From Mycolicibacterium porcinum (lineage in GTDB: Bacteria; Actinomycetota; Actinomycetes; Mycobacteriales; Mycobacteriaceae), in the NCBI GenBank assembly GCA_002086835.1, contig MVIG01000003.1, positions 124,001-188,000 of the forward strand: a stretch of 64,000 nucleotides of DNA, given 5' to 3'. The translations under genes were made by a program, and so were the position numbers. The notes below the pieces were generated by a model. It worked only from the letters and a program-made list of their open reading frames with translations. It ran no database searches and was not told where the DNA came from. Below, in pieces: positions 17,422-26,295 of the stretch. Numbering within the stretch: the first letter of the stretch is position 1; each line of letters starts with the position of its first letter.

Positions 17422-18287
17422 CCGTAGCCGTCACTGCTGCCCGGGTCCCCGCCACCGGCCCCGAACTGATCGAGGTCGCCGGTGGACACAAGCGGCGAAA
17501 AGGACTGTGGGCACGCGTCCCCCGGCCTGTGCGCCGGCTGATCAGCCCGGCTCTGATCCTGGCGGCCTGGACCATCGGCTCGACGACGGGGCTGCTCAAC
17601 ACCGACCTGTTCCCGCCCCCGACGGAGGTGGCGGCCACCGCATGGCGACTGCTCGGCGACGGGCAACTCGCTACCCACGTCGGCGCATCGGCGGTGCGCG
17701 TGCTGATCGGCACGGTGCTGGGCATCCTGATCGGCGTCCTCCTCGCGGTTGTGGCCGGGCTGACCCGCACCGGTGAGGACCTGCTCGACTGGACCATGCA
17801 GATCCTCAAAGCCGTGCCCAATTTCGCGTTGACCCCGCTGCTGATCATCTGGATGGGGATCGGCGAAGGCCCCAAGATCGTGCTGATCACCACCGGTGTG
17901 GCGATCGCGATCTACATCAACACCTATTCGGGCATCCGCGGCGTGGATCGGCAACTCGTCGAGATGGCGCAAACCCTCGAAGCGTCACGGCGGACGCTCA
18001 TCTCGCAGGTGATCCTGCCCGGCGCGATGCCCAATTTCCTTGTCGGCCTGCGCCTCGGGCTGTCCAGTGCGTGGCTGAGCCTGATCTTCGCCGAGATGAT
18101 CAACACCACGCAGGGCATCGGCTACCTGATGTCACGGGCTCAGACCAATCTGCAGTTCGACGTATCGCTGCTGGTGATCGTCATCTACGCCGTGGCCGGT
18201 CTGCTGTCCTACACCCTGGTGCGAGTCTTGGAACGGGTGCTGCTGTCGTGGCGCAACGGGTTCGAGGGTCTGGGAGCCCCGGCATGA
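17418..18287 (+). CDS. ABC importer permease, SsuC/TauC type
   Basis: 289-aa inner-membrane permease with about six helices and the binding-protein-dependent transport EAA loop (MAQTLEASRRTLISQVILPGAMP), where the ATPase docks. The SsuC-type N-terminus includes LFPPPTEV. Start GTG 17418 overlaps the upstream stop by 4 bp; a longer open frame starting at 17169 is only an overlap with the binding-protein gene and is not used. Overlaps the ATPase start by 4 bp. Confidence 0.92.
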   Translation: MTVAVTAARVPATGPELIEVAGGHKRRKGLWARVPRPVRRLISPALILAAWTIGSTTGLLNTDLFPPPTEVAATAWRLLGDGQLATHVGASAVRVLIGTVLGILIGVLLAVVAGLTRTGEDLLDWTMQILKAVPNFALTPLLIIWMGIGEGPKIVLITTGVAIAIYINTYSGIRGVDRQLVEMAQTLEASRRTLISQVILPGAMPNFLVGLRLGLSSAWLSLIFAEMINTTQGIGYLMSRAQTNLQFDVSLLVIVIYAVAGLLSYTLVRVLERVLLSWRNGFEGLGAPA

Positions 18288-19030
18288 GCGCCGGCCTCAG
18301 CACTGTCGTGGAGGTACGCGGCCTCACGCGAGCGTTCGGCGAACAGCAGGTGCTCGAGAGTCTCGAATTGCAGATCGCCGACGGCGAATTCGTCGCGATG
18401 CTGGGCCGGTCCGGATCCGGAAAGAGCACCCTGCTGCGCGTGCTGGCCGGGCTCGACGATCAGGCGACCGGATCGGTGCGGGTGCCCCGTTCCCGTGCCG
18501 TGGTGTTTCAGAATCCGCGACTGCTGCCGTGGCGGCGCGCACTGGCCAACGTCACCTTCGCGCTGCCCGACGCCGGACCGGATGCGCCGAGCCGGACTGC
18601 CCGTGGCCAGGCCGCGCTCGACGAGGTGGGCCTGACCGACAAATCCAAGGCCTGGCCGTTGTCGTTGTCCGGCGGTGAGGCGCAACGCGTTTCGCTGGCC
18701 CGCGCACTGGTCCGCGAGCCGGACCTGCTGTTGCTCGATGAGCCGTTCGGCGCACTCGACGCACTGACCCGGCTCAAGATGTACGGCTTGCTCCACGAAC
18801 TGTGGTCGCGCAGGCACATGGCGGTCCTGCACGTCACCCACGACGTGGACGAGGCGATCCTGCTGGCCGACCGGGTGGTGGTCCTCTCGGGTGGACGGGT
18901 CTCCCTCGACCGTCGCGTCGAGCTGCCCTTCCCCCGCTCCCGCAGCGATGACGGCTTCGACGAACTGCGCCGGGCCTTGCTGGCCGAACTCGGCGTCCGA
19001 GAGGAAGTAGGCCATGACCGCTCCCGCTGA
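18284..19030 (+). CDS. ABC importer ATPase, SsuB/TauB type
   Basis: 248-aa nucleotide-binding subunit: Walker A GRSGSGKST, signature LSGGEAQR, Walker B LLLLDEPFG with D-loop ALDA, and H-loop His in HVTHD. It energises the permease at 17418. ATG 18284 overlaps the permease stop; the 3' end overlaps the flavoprotein gene by 17 bp, so expression is tightly coupled. Confidence 0.95.
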   Translation: MSAGLSTVVEVRGLTRAFGEQQVLESLELQIADGEFVAMLGRSGSGKSTLLRVLAGLDDQATGSVRVPRSRAVVFQNPRLLPWRRALANVTFALPDAGPDAPSRTARGQAALDEVGLTDKSKAWPLSLSGGEAQRVSLARALVREPDLLLLDEPFGALDALTRLKMYGLLHELWSRRHMAVLHVTHDVDEAILLADRVVVLSGGRVSLDRRVELPFPRSRSDDGFDELRRALLAELGVREEVGHDRSR

Positions 19031-20606
19031 GCCCGATGCACTGAGCACCGACGTTCTGGTGATCGGTGGCGGCCCCGCGGCCACCTGGGCCGCGATCTCG
19101 GCAGCCGAAACCGGGGCGCGAGTCATCCTGGTGGACAAGGGCTACTGCGGCACCAGCGGCGCCACCGCCGCCGGCGGCAACAACCTGTGGGCGATCGGGC
19201 CCGGCCCGCGGCGCGAGGATTCCGTGCGAGAGCGTGAGCTCGCCGCCGGCCGGATCACCGACTCCGAGTGGATGTTCCGGGTGCTGGCCACCTCGTGGGA
19301 CCGGCTCGAGAACCTCTCCGAGTGGGGCTACCCATTCCCCGTCGGCACCGACGGTCGCGAAATGCGCAGCAGCCTGCAGGGTCCCGAGTACATGCGCCGC
19401 ATGCGCCGCAAGGCCCACCGCAGCGGCGTGCGAATCCTCGATCATCACCCGGCACTGCAGCTGACCGGCGACCGCGACGGCGTCGTCACCGGCGCCACCG
19501 GCATCGCCCGCCAGGAGGGCGGCCGGCCGTGGCGGATCACGGCGGGCGCCACCGTGCTGGCCACCGGCGGAACCGCCTTCCTGTCCGGAACGTTCGGCAC
19601 CAACGTCGACACCGGCGAAGGTCTGCTGATGGCCGCCGAACACGGGGCGCACCTGTCCGGCATGGAATTCTGCACCGCCTACGCGCTGGCCCCCGAGTGG
19701 GGCGTGCACACCAAGGGCCGAATGCTGCAGTGGGGCAGCTTCTATGACGAGCGCGGGCGCCCATTCACCACCCAGCGCGGACTGAGCGGACGTCAGGACG
19801 CACAGCGGGCCCTCACCCGCGGCGAGCGGGTGTTCGCCCGGTTGGACCGGGCACCCGAGCACATCCGACAGACCATGCGCGATGCCCAGCCGAACTACTT
19901 CCTGCCGCTGGACAAGGCCGGCATCGACCCGTTCACCACCGCGTACCCGGTCCGGATGGTCTACGAGGGATCGGTGCGCGGCACCGGTGGCCTGCGCCTG
20001 GTCGGACCGGATTGCGCGACAACGGTTCCCGGCCTGTACGCCGCGGGCGACGCCGCGACCCGCGAGCTCATCACCGGGGCGCTGTCCGGCGGTGGCAGCC
20101 GCAACGGCTCGTGGGCGATCGCGTCGGGCACCTTCGCCGGGCGCGGTGCCGCGGAGTTCAGCCGTGGCCGGCGGGGGCAGGTCAGCGAGCCCGTCACGAT
20201 CACCCCGCGCTCACGCGTCGGCGCACCCACCGTCGAGGAGGTGGTGGCCGCAGCGCAGTCGCACGTCCTGCCGCCGCAACGCAGCTACCTGAAATCCGAA
20301 GACCGGCTGCAAGAGTCCGCCGAGGCCCTGGAATCCGTATGGCGCGACATCGCCGACGGCCTGGCCCCGGTGGCCCCGCGCGACGTCTACAAATTGCGTC
20401 AGGCCGAAGCGATGGTCGCCGCGGGCCGCTGGATCACCGCCGCATCCCTGGCCCGGCCCGAGACGCGTGGTCTGCACAAACGCGAAGACCTGCCCGAATC
20501 GGATCACCGCTACGAGCACCGCATCCTGGTCGGCGGCCTGGAGCAAGTCTGGACCACACCCGATCCCGTGGCCCCGCGCCTCATCTCGTCGGAGGCCGTG
20601 GCGTGA
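19014..20606 (+). CDS. AprA/fumarate-reductase-type flavoprotein
   Basis: 530-aa FAD oxidoreductase. It has the dinucleotide motif VIGGGPAATWAA near residue 16, the GTSGATAAGGNN flavin loop, the conserved TGGTAFLSGT block, and a late GLYAAGDAATRELITGAL FAD-contact region followed by SGGGSRNG. The architecture matches adenylylsulfate reductase alpha / fumarate reductase flavoproteins. It lies inside a sulfonate-type importer operon and is directly followed by a ferredoxin, so the pair probably reduces or oxidises the imported compound or its product. The substrate cannot be read from sequence. No signal peptide; cytoplasmic. Confidence 0.8.
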   Translation: MTAPAEPDALSTDVLVIGGGPAATWAAISAAETGARVILVDKGYCGTSGATAAGGNNLWAIGPGPRREDSVRERELAAGRITDSEWMFRVLATSWDRLENLSEWGYPFPVGTDGREMRSSLQGPEYMRRMRRKAHRSGVRILDHHPALQLTGDRDGVVTGATGIARQEGGRPWRITAGATVLATGGTAFLSGTFGTNVDTGEGLLMAAEHGAHLSGMEFCTAYALAPEWGVHTKGRMLQWGSFYDERGRPFTTQRGLSGRQDAQRALTRGERVFARLDRAPEHIRQTMRDAQPNYFLPLDKAGIDPFTTAYPVRMVYEGSVRGTGGLRLVGPDCATTVPGLYAAGDAATRELITGALSGGGSRNGSWAIASGTFAGRGAAEFSRGRRGQVSEPVTITPRSRVGAPTVEEVVAAAQSHVLPPQRSYLKSEDRLQESAEALESVWRDIADGLAPVAPRDVYKLRQAEAMVAAGRWITAASLARPETRGLHKREDLPESDHRYEHRILVGGLEQVWTTPDPVAPRLISSEAVA

Positions 20607-21004
20607 TCGAGATCGTCAGTGAGACGGCCTGCATCGCATGCGACGTCTGCATCAAGGTGTGCCCCACCGACGTGTTCGACCGGGGCACCGACGGGATCCC
20701 TGTGATCGCGCGGCAGTCCGACTGCCAGACCTGTTTCATGTGTGAGGCCTACTGCCCCACCGACGCGCTGTACGTCTCGCCGGTCTCGGTACCCGTCGGC
20801 GCCGACAGCCCGCATGCTTCCGAATCCGCGGTCAGCGCAGCCGGATTGCTCGGCGGGTACCGGGAGATGGTCGGGTGGGGCGGCGGCCGCACACCCGGGT
20901 CACGCCTGGACCAGAACCCGGTACTGACTTCCATTCCCCCGCTGGCCGAGCCACGGCTGAGCGCCCCGGCGGCACTCGCCGAGAGCCCCTGGAACCACGC
21001 TTGA
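20603..21004 (+). CDS. 2x[4Fe-4S] ferredoxin, AprB-like
   Basis: 133 aa. Two CxxCxxCxxxCP clusters in the first 60 residues (CIACDVCIKVCP and CQTCFMCEAYCP) bind two [4Fe-4S] centres; a Pro/Gly-rich C-terminal extension follows. It is the natural electron partner of the flavoprotein just upstream, as AprB is for AprA. Start GTG 20603 overlaps the flavoprotein stop by 4 bp. Last gene of the operon; the palindrome pair at 21025-21138 follows. Confidence 0.88.
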   Translation: MIEIVSETACIACDVCIKVCPTDVFDRGTDGIPVIARQSDCQTCFMCEAYCPTDALYVSPVSVPVGADSPHASESAVSAAGLLGGYREMVGWGGGRTPGSRLDQNPVLTSIPPLAEPRLSAPAALAESPWNHA

Positions 21005-21024
21005 GGCTTGGCACCGGCTGGCGG

Positions 21025-21138
21025 CGTCAAAGATTTTGACGATCTTCGCCAGGCGACTATGGCCGTCTCGGAGCGACGTGGCTTGGGTATGCGTCTTGGG
21101 TGAATGTGTCTGCCAGAACTTCGTCAAAAGTTTTGACG
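21025..21138. repeat. Pair of 17-bp palindromes in inverted context
   Basis: CGTCAAAGATTTTGACG (21025-21041, 7-bp arms) and CGTCAAAAGTTTTGACG (21122-21138, 8-bp arms) lie between the convergent ferredoxin and uvrD1 genes. Their flanks also match in inverted orientation (TCTTCGCCAG on one side, GAACTTCTGGCAG-like on the other), so the whole reads as a ~115-bp element with imperfect inverted ends. It could be two terminators, protein-binding sites or a small non-autonomous element. Confidence 0.65.
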
Positions 21139-21150
21139 CAGCCACCCCGC

Positions 21151-23487
21151 CTAGAGCTTCTGCACCGGAGCGTGGTTGTGCATCAGCTTCACCCGGCCGG
21201 CACTGCCGAAGTCGATCAGTGACATTGCGGATTCGCCCACGCCTGAGACTTCCTCGACGCGGCCCAGCCCGTACTTGTCGTGGGTGACCCGGTCCCCCGG
21301 CTCCAGCGTGATCACCGGACGGTTGCGGGCGGGCGCGGGACGTGACGGCGACGGCCGCGGGGTCCCGTACCGGCCGGCATTTCCGACCGGCGCACTCATC
21401 GACGACGGCTGCTCGATGCGCCGCCAGTTGATCAAGTCCTCCGGAATCTCGCGCAGGAACCGCGATTCCGGGTTGAGCATGGGCTGCCCCCACGACGACC
21501 GCACCTTGGCCCGCGACAGATACAGCCGCTTACGCGCCCGGGTGATGCCGACGTACGCCAGCCGGCGCTCCTCGGACAACTCGTTGGGATCTCCGAGCGC
21601 CCGCATGTGCGGGAACATGCCGTCCTCCCAGCCGGTGACGAACACCGCCGGGAACTCCAGCCCCTTGGCGGTGTGCAACGTCATCATCGTCACCACGCCC
21701 GCACCGTCTTCGGGGATCTCGTCGGCGTCGGCCACCAGTGACACACGCTCGAGGAACTGGGCCAGCACCCCGGTGTCCGGAATGTCCTCGTCGACCGGCT
21801 CACCCTCGCCCTGCTCGGCCAGCGCCCGGGCATTGGCCAGATCAGTGCTGAATTCGTGTGCGACGCTGACCAATTCGTTGAGGTTGTCCAACCGGGCCAG
21901 ATCCTGCGGGTCACTGGAGGCCTCGAGCTCACGGCGGTAGCCCGTCCGCTCCAGCACGGCCTCGACCAGGTCGCCCAACTCGTCGTCGAGCTTGGCCCGC
22001 AACTGGTCCAGCATCTCCACAAAGCTCGCGATGGCCTTCTCCGAGCGGGTGTTGAGCATCGGCACCCGGCCCTCGGCGGCCGCCTGCAGCGCATCGTTGA
22101 AGCTGGCCCCGGTGTTCTCGGCGTACACCGCGACGCAGGCCTCCGCCCGGTCGCCGATGCCGCGGCGCGGCGTGTTGAGGATGCGACGCATGCTCACCGA
22201 GTCACCCGGGTTGTCCAGCACCCGCAGGTAGGCCACGATGTCGCGGATCTCGCGGCGCTCGTAGAACCGCACGCCGCCGACGACCTTGTACGGGATGCCG
22301 GCGCGGATGAACACCTCCTCCAGCGCACGTGAGGAGTTGTTGGTGCGGTAGAACACCGCGACGTCACCGTATTTGAGGCCTTCGCTGTCGGCGAGGGCGT
22401 CGATCTCCTCGGCCACGAAGCGGGCCTCGTCGTGCTCGTTGTCGGCGACATAGCCGACGATCAGCTCGCCCTCACCCTCCTCGGTCCACAGCCGCTTCTC
22501 GCGACGGCCCGTGTTGCGGGCGATCACCGAGTTGGCCGCGTTCAGGATGGTCTGGGTGGAGCGGTAGTTCTGTTCGAGCAGGATCGTCGTCGCGTCCGGG
22601 TAGTCGCGCTCGAAATCCTCGATGTTGCGGATCGTCGCGCCGCGGAACGCGTAGATGGACTGGTCGGCGTCACCCACCACACACAGTTCGGACGCCGCCA
22701 CGCCCTCGTTCTCGTCGAGGTGGTGACCCACCAACTCACGCACCAGAACGTACTGCGCGTGGTTGGTGTCCTGATACTCGTCGACCAGGATGTGGCGGAA
22801 CCGGCGGCGGTAGTACTGGGCGATCTGCGGGAAGGCCTGCAGGATCCCGACCGTCTCGCCGATCAGGTCGTCGAAGTCCAGCGCGTTGGCCGCACGCAAC
22901 CGGCGCTGGTACTCGCCGTAGACCTGGGCGATGATGCCTGCCATCTCCTCGGCGGCCTCCGAGGCCTCGGCGGCCGCCTGCTCCGGACCGATCAGCTCGT
23001 TCTTCAGGTTGGAGATGCCGTTGGCCAGCAGCCGCGGCGAGTACCGCTTGGTGTCCAGCCCCATGTCCTTGCCGATCATCATCAGCAGGCGCCGGGAATC
23101 GTCGGAGTCGTAGATCGAGAAGTTGGAGTTCAGCCCCGGCAGCAGCGAAGCCTGATTGCGCAGGATCCGCACACACGTGGAGTGGAACGTCGACACCCAC
23201 ATGTTGCGGGCCCTGGGCCCCACGAGCCCGACCACCCTCTCCCGCATCTCGGCGGCGGCCTTGTTGGTGAACGTGATGGCCAGGATCTGCCCGACCCCGA
23301 CGTCACGCGCGGCCAGCAGATAGGCGATACGCCTGGTCAGCACCGCTGTCTTGCCCGACCCCGCACCCGCGACGATCAACAGCGGCGACCCTTGGTGCAG
23401 CACCGCCTGGCGCTGCTGAGGGTTCAAGCCGTCAAGAAGTTCATCAACATCTGCAGCAACTGTGGGGGCGACGGGGGAAGTGGTCAT
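21151..23487 (-). CDS. uvrD1: ATP-dependent DNA helicase UvrD1
   Basis: 778-aa SF1A 3'-5' helicase (UvrD/PcrA). Walker A GAGSGKT at residues 41-47, Walker B VDEYQDTN, motif III-type CVVGDADQSIYAFRGA, and motif VI VGITRARKRLYLSRA are all present. The C-terminus holds the beta-rich tudor-like domain (GDRVTHDKYGLGRVEEV) used for RNA polymerase contacts. It acts in nucleotide excision repair and, in mycobacteria, is reported to be stimulated by Ku, which is also in this window. ATG 23487; divergent from chorismate mutase. Confidence 0.97.
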   Translation of the reverse strand: MTTSPVAPTVAADVDELLDGLNPQQRQAVLHQGSPLLIVAGAGSGKTAVLTRRIAYLLAARDVGVGQILAITFTNKAAAEMRERVVGLVGPRARNMWVSTFHSTCVRILRNQASLLPGLNSNFSIYDSDDSRRLLMMIGKDMGLDTKRYSPRLLANGISNLKNELIGPEQAAAEASEAAEEMAGIIAQVYGEYQRRLRAANALDFDDLIGETVGILQAFPQIAQYYRRRFRHILVDEYQDTNHAQYVLVRELVGHHLDENEGVAASELCVVGDADQSIYAFRGATIRNIEDFERDYPDATTILLEQNYRSTQTILNAANSVIARNTGRREKRLWTEEGEGELIVGYVADNEHDEARFVAEEIDALADSEGLKYGDVAVFYRTNNSSRALEEVFIRAGIPYKVVGGVRFYERREIRDIVAYLRVLDNPGDSVSMRRILNTPRRGIGDRAEACVAVYAENTGASFNDALQAAAEGRVPMLNTRSEKAIASFVEMLDQLRAKLDDELGDLVEAVLERTGYRRELEASSDPQDLARLDNLNELVSVAHEFSTDLANARALAEQGEGEPVDEDIPDTGVLAQFLERVSLVADADEIPEDGAGVVTMMTLHTAKGLEFPAVFVTGWEDGMFPHMRALGDPNELSEERRLAYVGITRARKRLYLSRAKVRSSWGQPMLNPESRFLREIPEDLINWRRIEQPSSMSAPVGNAGRYGTPRPSPSRPAPARNRPVITLEPGDRVTHDKYGLGRVEEVSGVGESAMSLIDFGSAGRVKLMHNHAPVQKL

Positions 23488-23557
23488 CTTGCGTTCAAAC
23501 TTACCGCTGAGCGGGGACAGTTTTGCGCTGGCACGGGCCGACTGGGACTATCAGCTT

Positions 23558-23800
23558 GTGCCTGAGATCGATGACCTGCGTCGGGAGATCGACGAACTCG
23601 ACGCCACCATCCTCGCCGCAGTCCAGCGCCGCGCCGAGGTCTCCAAGCTGATCGGCAAAGCCCGGATGGCCTCCGGCGGCACCCGCCTGGTGCACAGCCG
23701 TGAGATGCAGGTCATCGAGCGCTACAGCGTGCTGGGCCCCGAGGGCAAAGACCTGGCCATCCTGCTGCTGCAACTCGGCCGCGGCCGGCTGGGCCACTAG
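23558..23800 (+). CDS. Chorismate mutase, AroQ-delta type (Rv0948c-like)
   Basis: Small all-helical intracellular chorismate mutase converting chorismate to prephenate for Phe/Tyr synthesis. Helix 1 EIDDLRREIDELDATIL, RRAEVSKLIGKARM and the C-terminal LGRGRLGH tail are conserved; that tail is needed for activation by DAHP synthase in M. tuberculosis. GTG 23558 gives 80 aa and starts just at the conserved core. An in-frame TTG at 23489 would add 23 residues and begin 1 nt past the uvrD1 start codon. The M. tuberculosis protein has an N-terminal extension, so the longer form remains possible. Confidence 0.85.
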   Translation: MPEIDDLRREIDELDATILAAVQRRAEVSKLIGKARMASGGTRLVHSREMQVIERYSVLGPEGKDLAILLLQLGRGRLGH

Positions 23801-23807
23801 GTTTCTC

Positions 23808-24213
23808 CGCGGAACTGCATTCCCGGTCGTCAATCTCGACGGGGCAGGAACCGGCCGAGATCCAACGCAGTCCGCTGAATCGTCGCGACCGCCATGCCGT
23901 TTATCTCGACGACGTCGTCAGTGGTGAAGCGGTCGTTGTCCCGCCGCTTCGACCACAGCCAGGCGCCCATCGTGTTGCCGTACAACGATGGGGTTGCCAA
24001 CCGCGATTGATACACGTCGGGGAACATCGGCCGGTAGGCCGACCGTAGTCGCCCGCGAGTGAGTTCACCGCGAGCCAGCGCTTCACTACCCAAGAAGATC
24101 GTGCCCATGGCGAGATCCTGCGCGATCGCGCCGACAACTGGTTGCCGACTCCATCCAGACTGCCGTCAGGGTTGCCAAGCGTCCGGTTCAACGACCGGGA
24201 ATGCCGTTCCGCG
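23808..24213. repeat. 23-bp inverted repeat flanking a gene remnant
   Basis: Segment 23808-23830 and the inverse of 24191-24213 match at 22 of 23 bases. They bracket the truncated DUF559/AbiEi-type gene. The right arm also encodes the last residues of the acyltransferase at 24188-26215. No target-site duplication is visible at the outer edges. Confidence 0.75.
23830..24108 (-). pseudogene. Truncated AbiEi/DUF559-type protein
   Basis: 92 codons. The N-terminus (GSEALARGELTRG, PDVYQSR, NTMGAWLWSKR) matches a common mycobacterial family of ~280-aa proteins with an AbiEi-like N-terminal and a DUF559 endonuclease-like C-terminal domain. The part that normally follows (roughly 60 residues) is missing; the frame jumps to the later conserved block EINGMAVATIQRTALDLGRFLPR and then stops. 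So it has an internal deletion and lacks the nuclease domain. It lies inside the 23-bp inverted repeat. Family identification is from memory. Confidence 0.7.
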
Positions 24214-26215
24214 AACTCGGGGAAGGAGGAGAGGAAAGCGAATCCAGCAGCCACGGCGTCAGCCACTGCACGGCTTCGGACGTCGGGTGCACGCCGTCGC
24301 TGCGCATCCGGACCCCGTTGATCTTCGCGGTGTACTTGCCGTCCGGGTTGAGCTTGGCGTTGAAGTCCAGCACCGACACGTTGGGCCGCTGCCCTACCAC
24401 CGTCCGCAACATGGAGTTCCAGGCCTGCACCCGGCCGGGCTGATCCTCCGGATACAGCGTGCCGTCCGAGCGCTCACCGCGCCGGTTGTAGGGCGCCGTG
24501 GTCACCACCACACGCGCCCCGGTCGAGCTCAGGATGTCCAGCGCGCGCTGCAGCTCACCCTTGAGATAGGCGTCGTAGGCCTCGTTACCGATGTGGGTCC
24601 ACCGGCCACGCCAGGTGCGGTCAACGACCTCCCAGCGCCCGATCATCAACAACACGGTCTCGGGCCGGTCATGGGCGATCCGCTGGGCCCAGCGCTCCGG
24701 CCAGGAATCGCACTCGGGCTTCTGATTCAGCGTCTCCCCCGCCGACCGGTACGGGCCGCCACGCGCGATCCCGCAGCCGATCGTCGTGTAGTCGCTGAAG
24801 TGAAAACCGGGCGTGGCGGGCAGGTATCGCATCAGCGTCCAGGCCACCGAGTCGCCGAACACCGCGATCGACCGTGTGCCGGGAGGCAGCGCCGGCGCGG
24901 GACCCACCGGAACCGCCCGCTCGGCGCCGACATCCTGCTCGGACGCCGCCGCGGCCAGAACATCCGGGCCCGCGGGCCGGGTCGGCACCCCGACCGGGAC
25001 GACCGTCATCGTCACGACCGCGGCGGTGGCCACCGTGGCGGCGGCCAACCGCAGCATCGGGACGTGCTGTGGGCGCCAGTGCCGGACCGGCTGCTCGATC
25101 GCCCACCACGACACCCATGACACGGCGATCGTCACCGCACACCGCAGTGCCAGCAGCGACCAGCCCTCGAGGCCGGTGCGCTCGCCGTTGAGGATCTGGA
25201 AGATCGGCCAGTGCCAGAGGTAGACGCCGTAGGAGATGACGCCGAGGGTGACGAGCGGGTACCAGGCCAGGACCCGGGCCACCCAGCCGTCCTGATCCAG
25301 CGCGACGGGTGCGACGACGAGCACCGCGCCCAGGGCCACCACGATCAGCAGGCCATGGTGGAACTCGTCGGCGCTGCCGGTCGCGAAATGCGCGGCCAAT
25401 GCCAGCACGGCCACCCCGATCACCGGCAGGATCCAGGCGATCCAGCGTCGCCACCGGGCCCGGATCAACGTGCCCGACATCGTCAGCGCCGACCAGTCAC
25501 GCACCAGCAGAGCTGCGGCCGCGGCACCCAGCAGCAGGGCCTGGGCCCGGGTGTCGGTGCCGAAGTACACGCGGTTGAGTTCGGCGGGATCACCGGACAT
25601 CCAGATCGACGCGGCCGCCGAGCCGACCACGCCGAGGACGGCCAGCACGAAGACCACGACGCGAACGGCGCCGGTGGAGCGCCGCCGCACCAACAGTGCC
25701 GCGGCCAGCACCAGCAGCGGCCAGATCACGTAGTACTGCTCCTCGACCGCCAGCGACCAGGTGTGCTGCAACGGTGACGGCGGACTGCCCTGACTGAAGT
25801 AGTCGGTGTCGCCTGCGACGAAGACCCAGTTCGCCATCCAGAAGAATGCCGCGACGGCGTCCTCGCGAAGCGAGGTCACCGCATCCGAGGAGAACAAGGG
25901 CCGCGCGATCACCACGGCCAGCGTCATCAGCACCATGGCGGGCAGCAGACGTTTGGCCCGGCGGATCCAGAACCCCTTGAGGTCGATCCGCTCGGTGCGC
26001 CGGTACTCGTCGAGCAGCAGCGAGGTGATCAGGAATCCGCTCAGCACGAAGAAGACGTCGACGCCGATGAATCCGCCGGCCACACCAGGCACTCCGCCGT
26101 GGCCGGCCAGCACCAGGGCCACCGCGATGGCACGGATGCCGTCGAGTGCGGGGATGTCGCGCCGGATCGAGGCACGCCGACGCCGGCTGGCAGCACGGAC
26201 TGGCGCCGCAGTCAC
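24188..26215 (-). CDS. Acyltransferase-3 / SGNH-hydrolase fusion (OafA type)
   Basis: 675-aa envelope O-acyltransferase. The N-terminal ~390 residues form an acyltransferase-3 membrane domain (ALDGIRAIAV start, FIGVDVFFVLSGFLIT, VEEQYYVIWPL) with about ten helices. The C-terminal periplasmic SGNH domain has block I VFGDSVAW and the Asp-His pair in SDGVHP. Such proteins acylate cell-wall sugars or glycolipids. GTG 26215 is preferred because GGGAGG lies 8 nt upstream; an in-frame start at 26263 lacks this support. The 3' end includes one arm of the 23-bp inverted repeat. Confidence 0.88.
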   Translation of the reverse strand: MTAAPVRAASRRRRASIRRDIPALDGIRAIAVALVLAGHGGVPGVAGGFIGVDVFFVLSGFLITSLLLDEYRRTERIDLKGFWIRRAKRLLPAMVLMTLAVVIARPLFSSDAVTSLREDAVAAFFWMANWVFVAGDTDYFSQGSPPSPLQHTWSLAVEEQYYVIWPLLVLAAALLVRRRSTGAVRVVVFVLAVLGVVGSAAASIWMSGDPAELNRVYFGTDTRAQALLLGAAAAALLVRDWSALTMSGTLIRARWRRWIAWILPVIGVAVLALAAHFATGSADEFHHGLLIVVALGAVLVVAPVALDQDGWVARVLAWYPLVTLGVISYGVYLWHWPIFQILNGERTGLEGWSLLALRCAVTIAVSWVSWWAIEQPVRHWRPQHVPMLRLAAATVATAAVVTMTVVPVGVPTRPAGPDVLAAAASEQDVGAERAVPVGPAPALPPGTRSIAVFGDSVAWTLMRYLPATPGFHFSDYTTIGCGIARGGPYRSAGETLNQKPECDSWPERWAQRIAHDRPETVLLMIGRWEVVDRTWRGRWTHIGNEAYDAYLKGELQRALDILSSTGARVVVTTAPYNRRGERSDGTLYPEDQPGRVQAWNSMLRTVVGQRPNVSVLDFNAKLNPDGKYTAKINGVRMRSDGVHPTSEAVQWLTPWLLDSLSSPPSPSSRNGIPGR

Positions 26216-26295
26216 GTCATGCCCTCCCGTCTTGGCGTCCGAGCCCCAGAGTTTAGGGCGCATCGGGCGCCGAGCCGGGAAGGCGCGACGGGGCG

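Noticed and set aside
22432..23565. Long plus-strand open frame antisense to uvrD1
   Set aside because: Arises from GC-rich codon bias opposite an intact helicase gene; low-complexity Arg/Val/Leu/Gly translation and no motif.
24059..25120. Plus-strand open frame antisense to the acyltransferase
   Set aside because: Arg/Pro/Gly-rich shadow translation; the opposite strand encodes the conserved SGNH domain.
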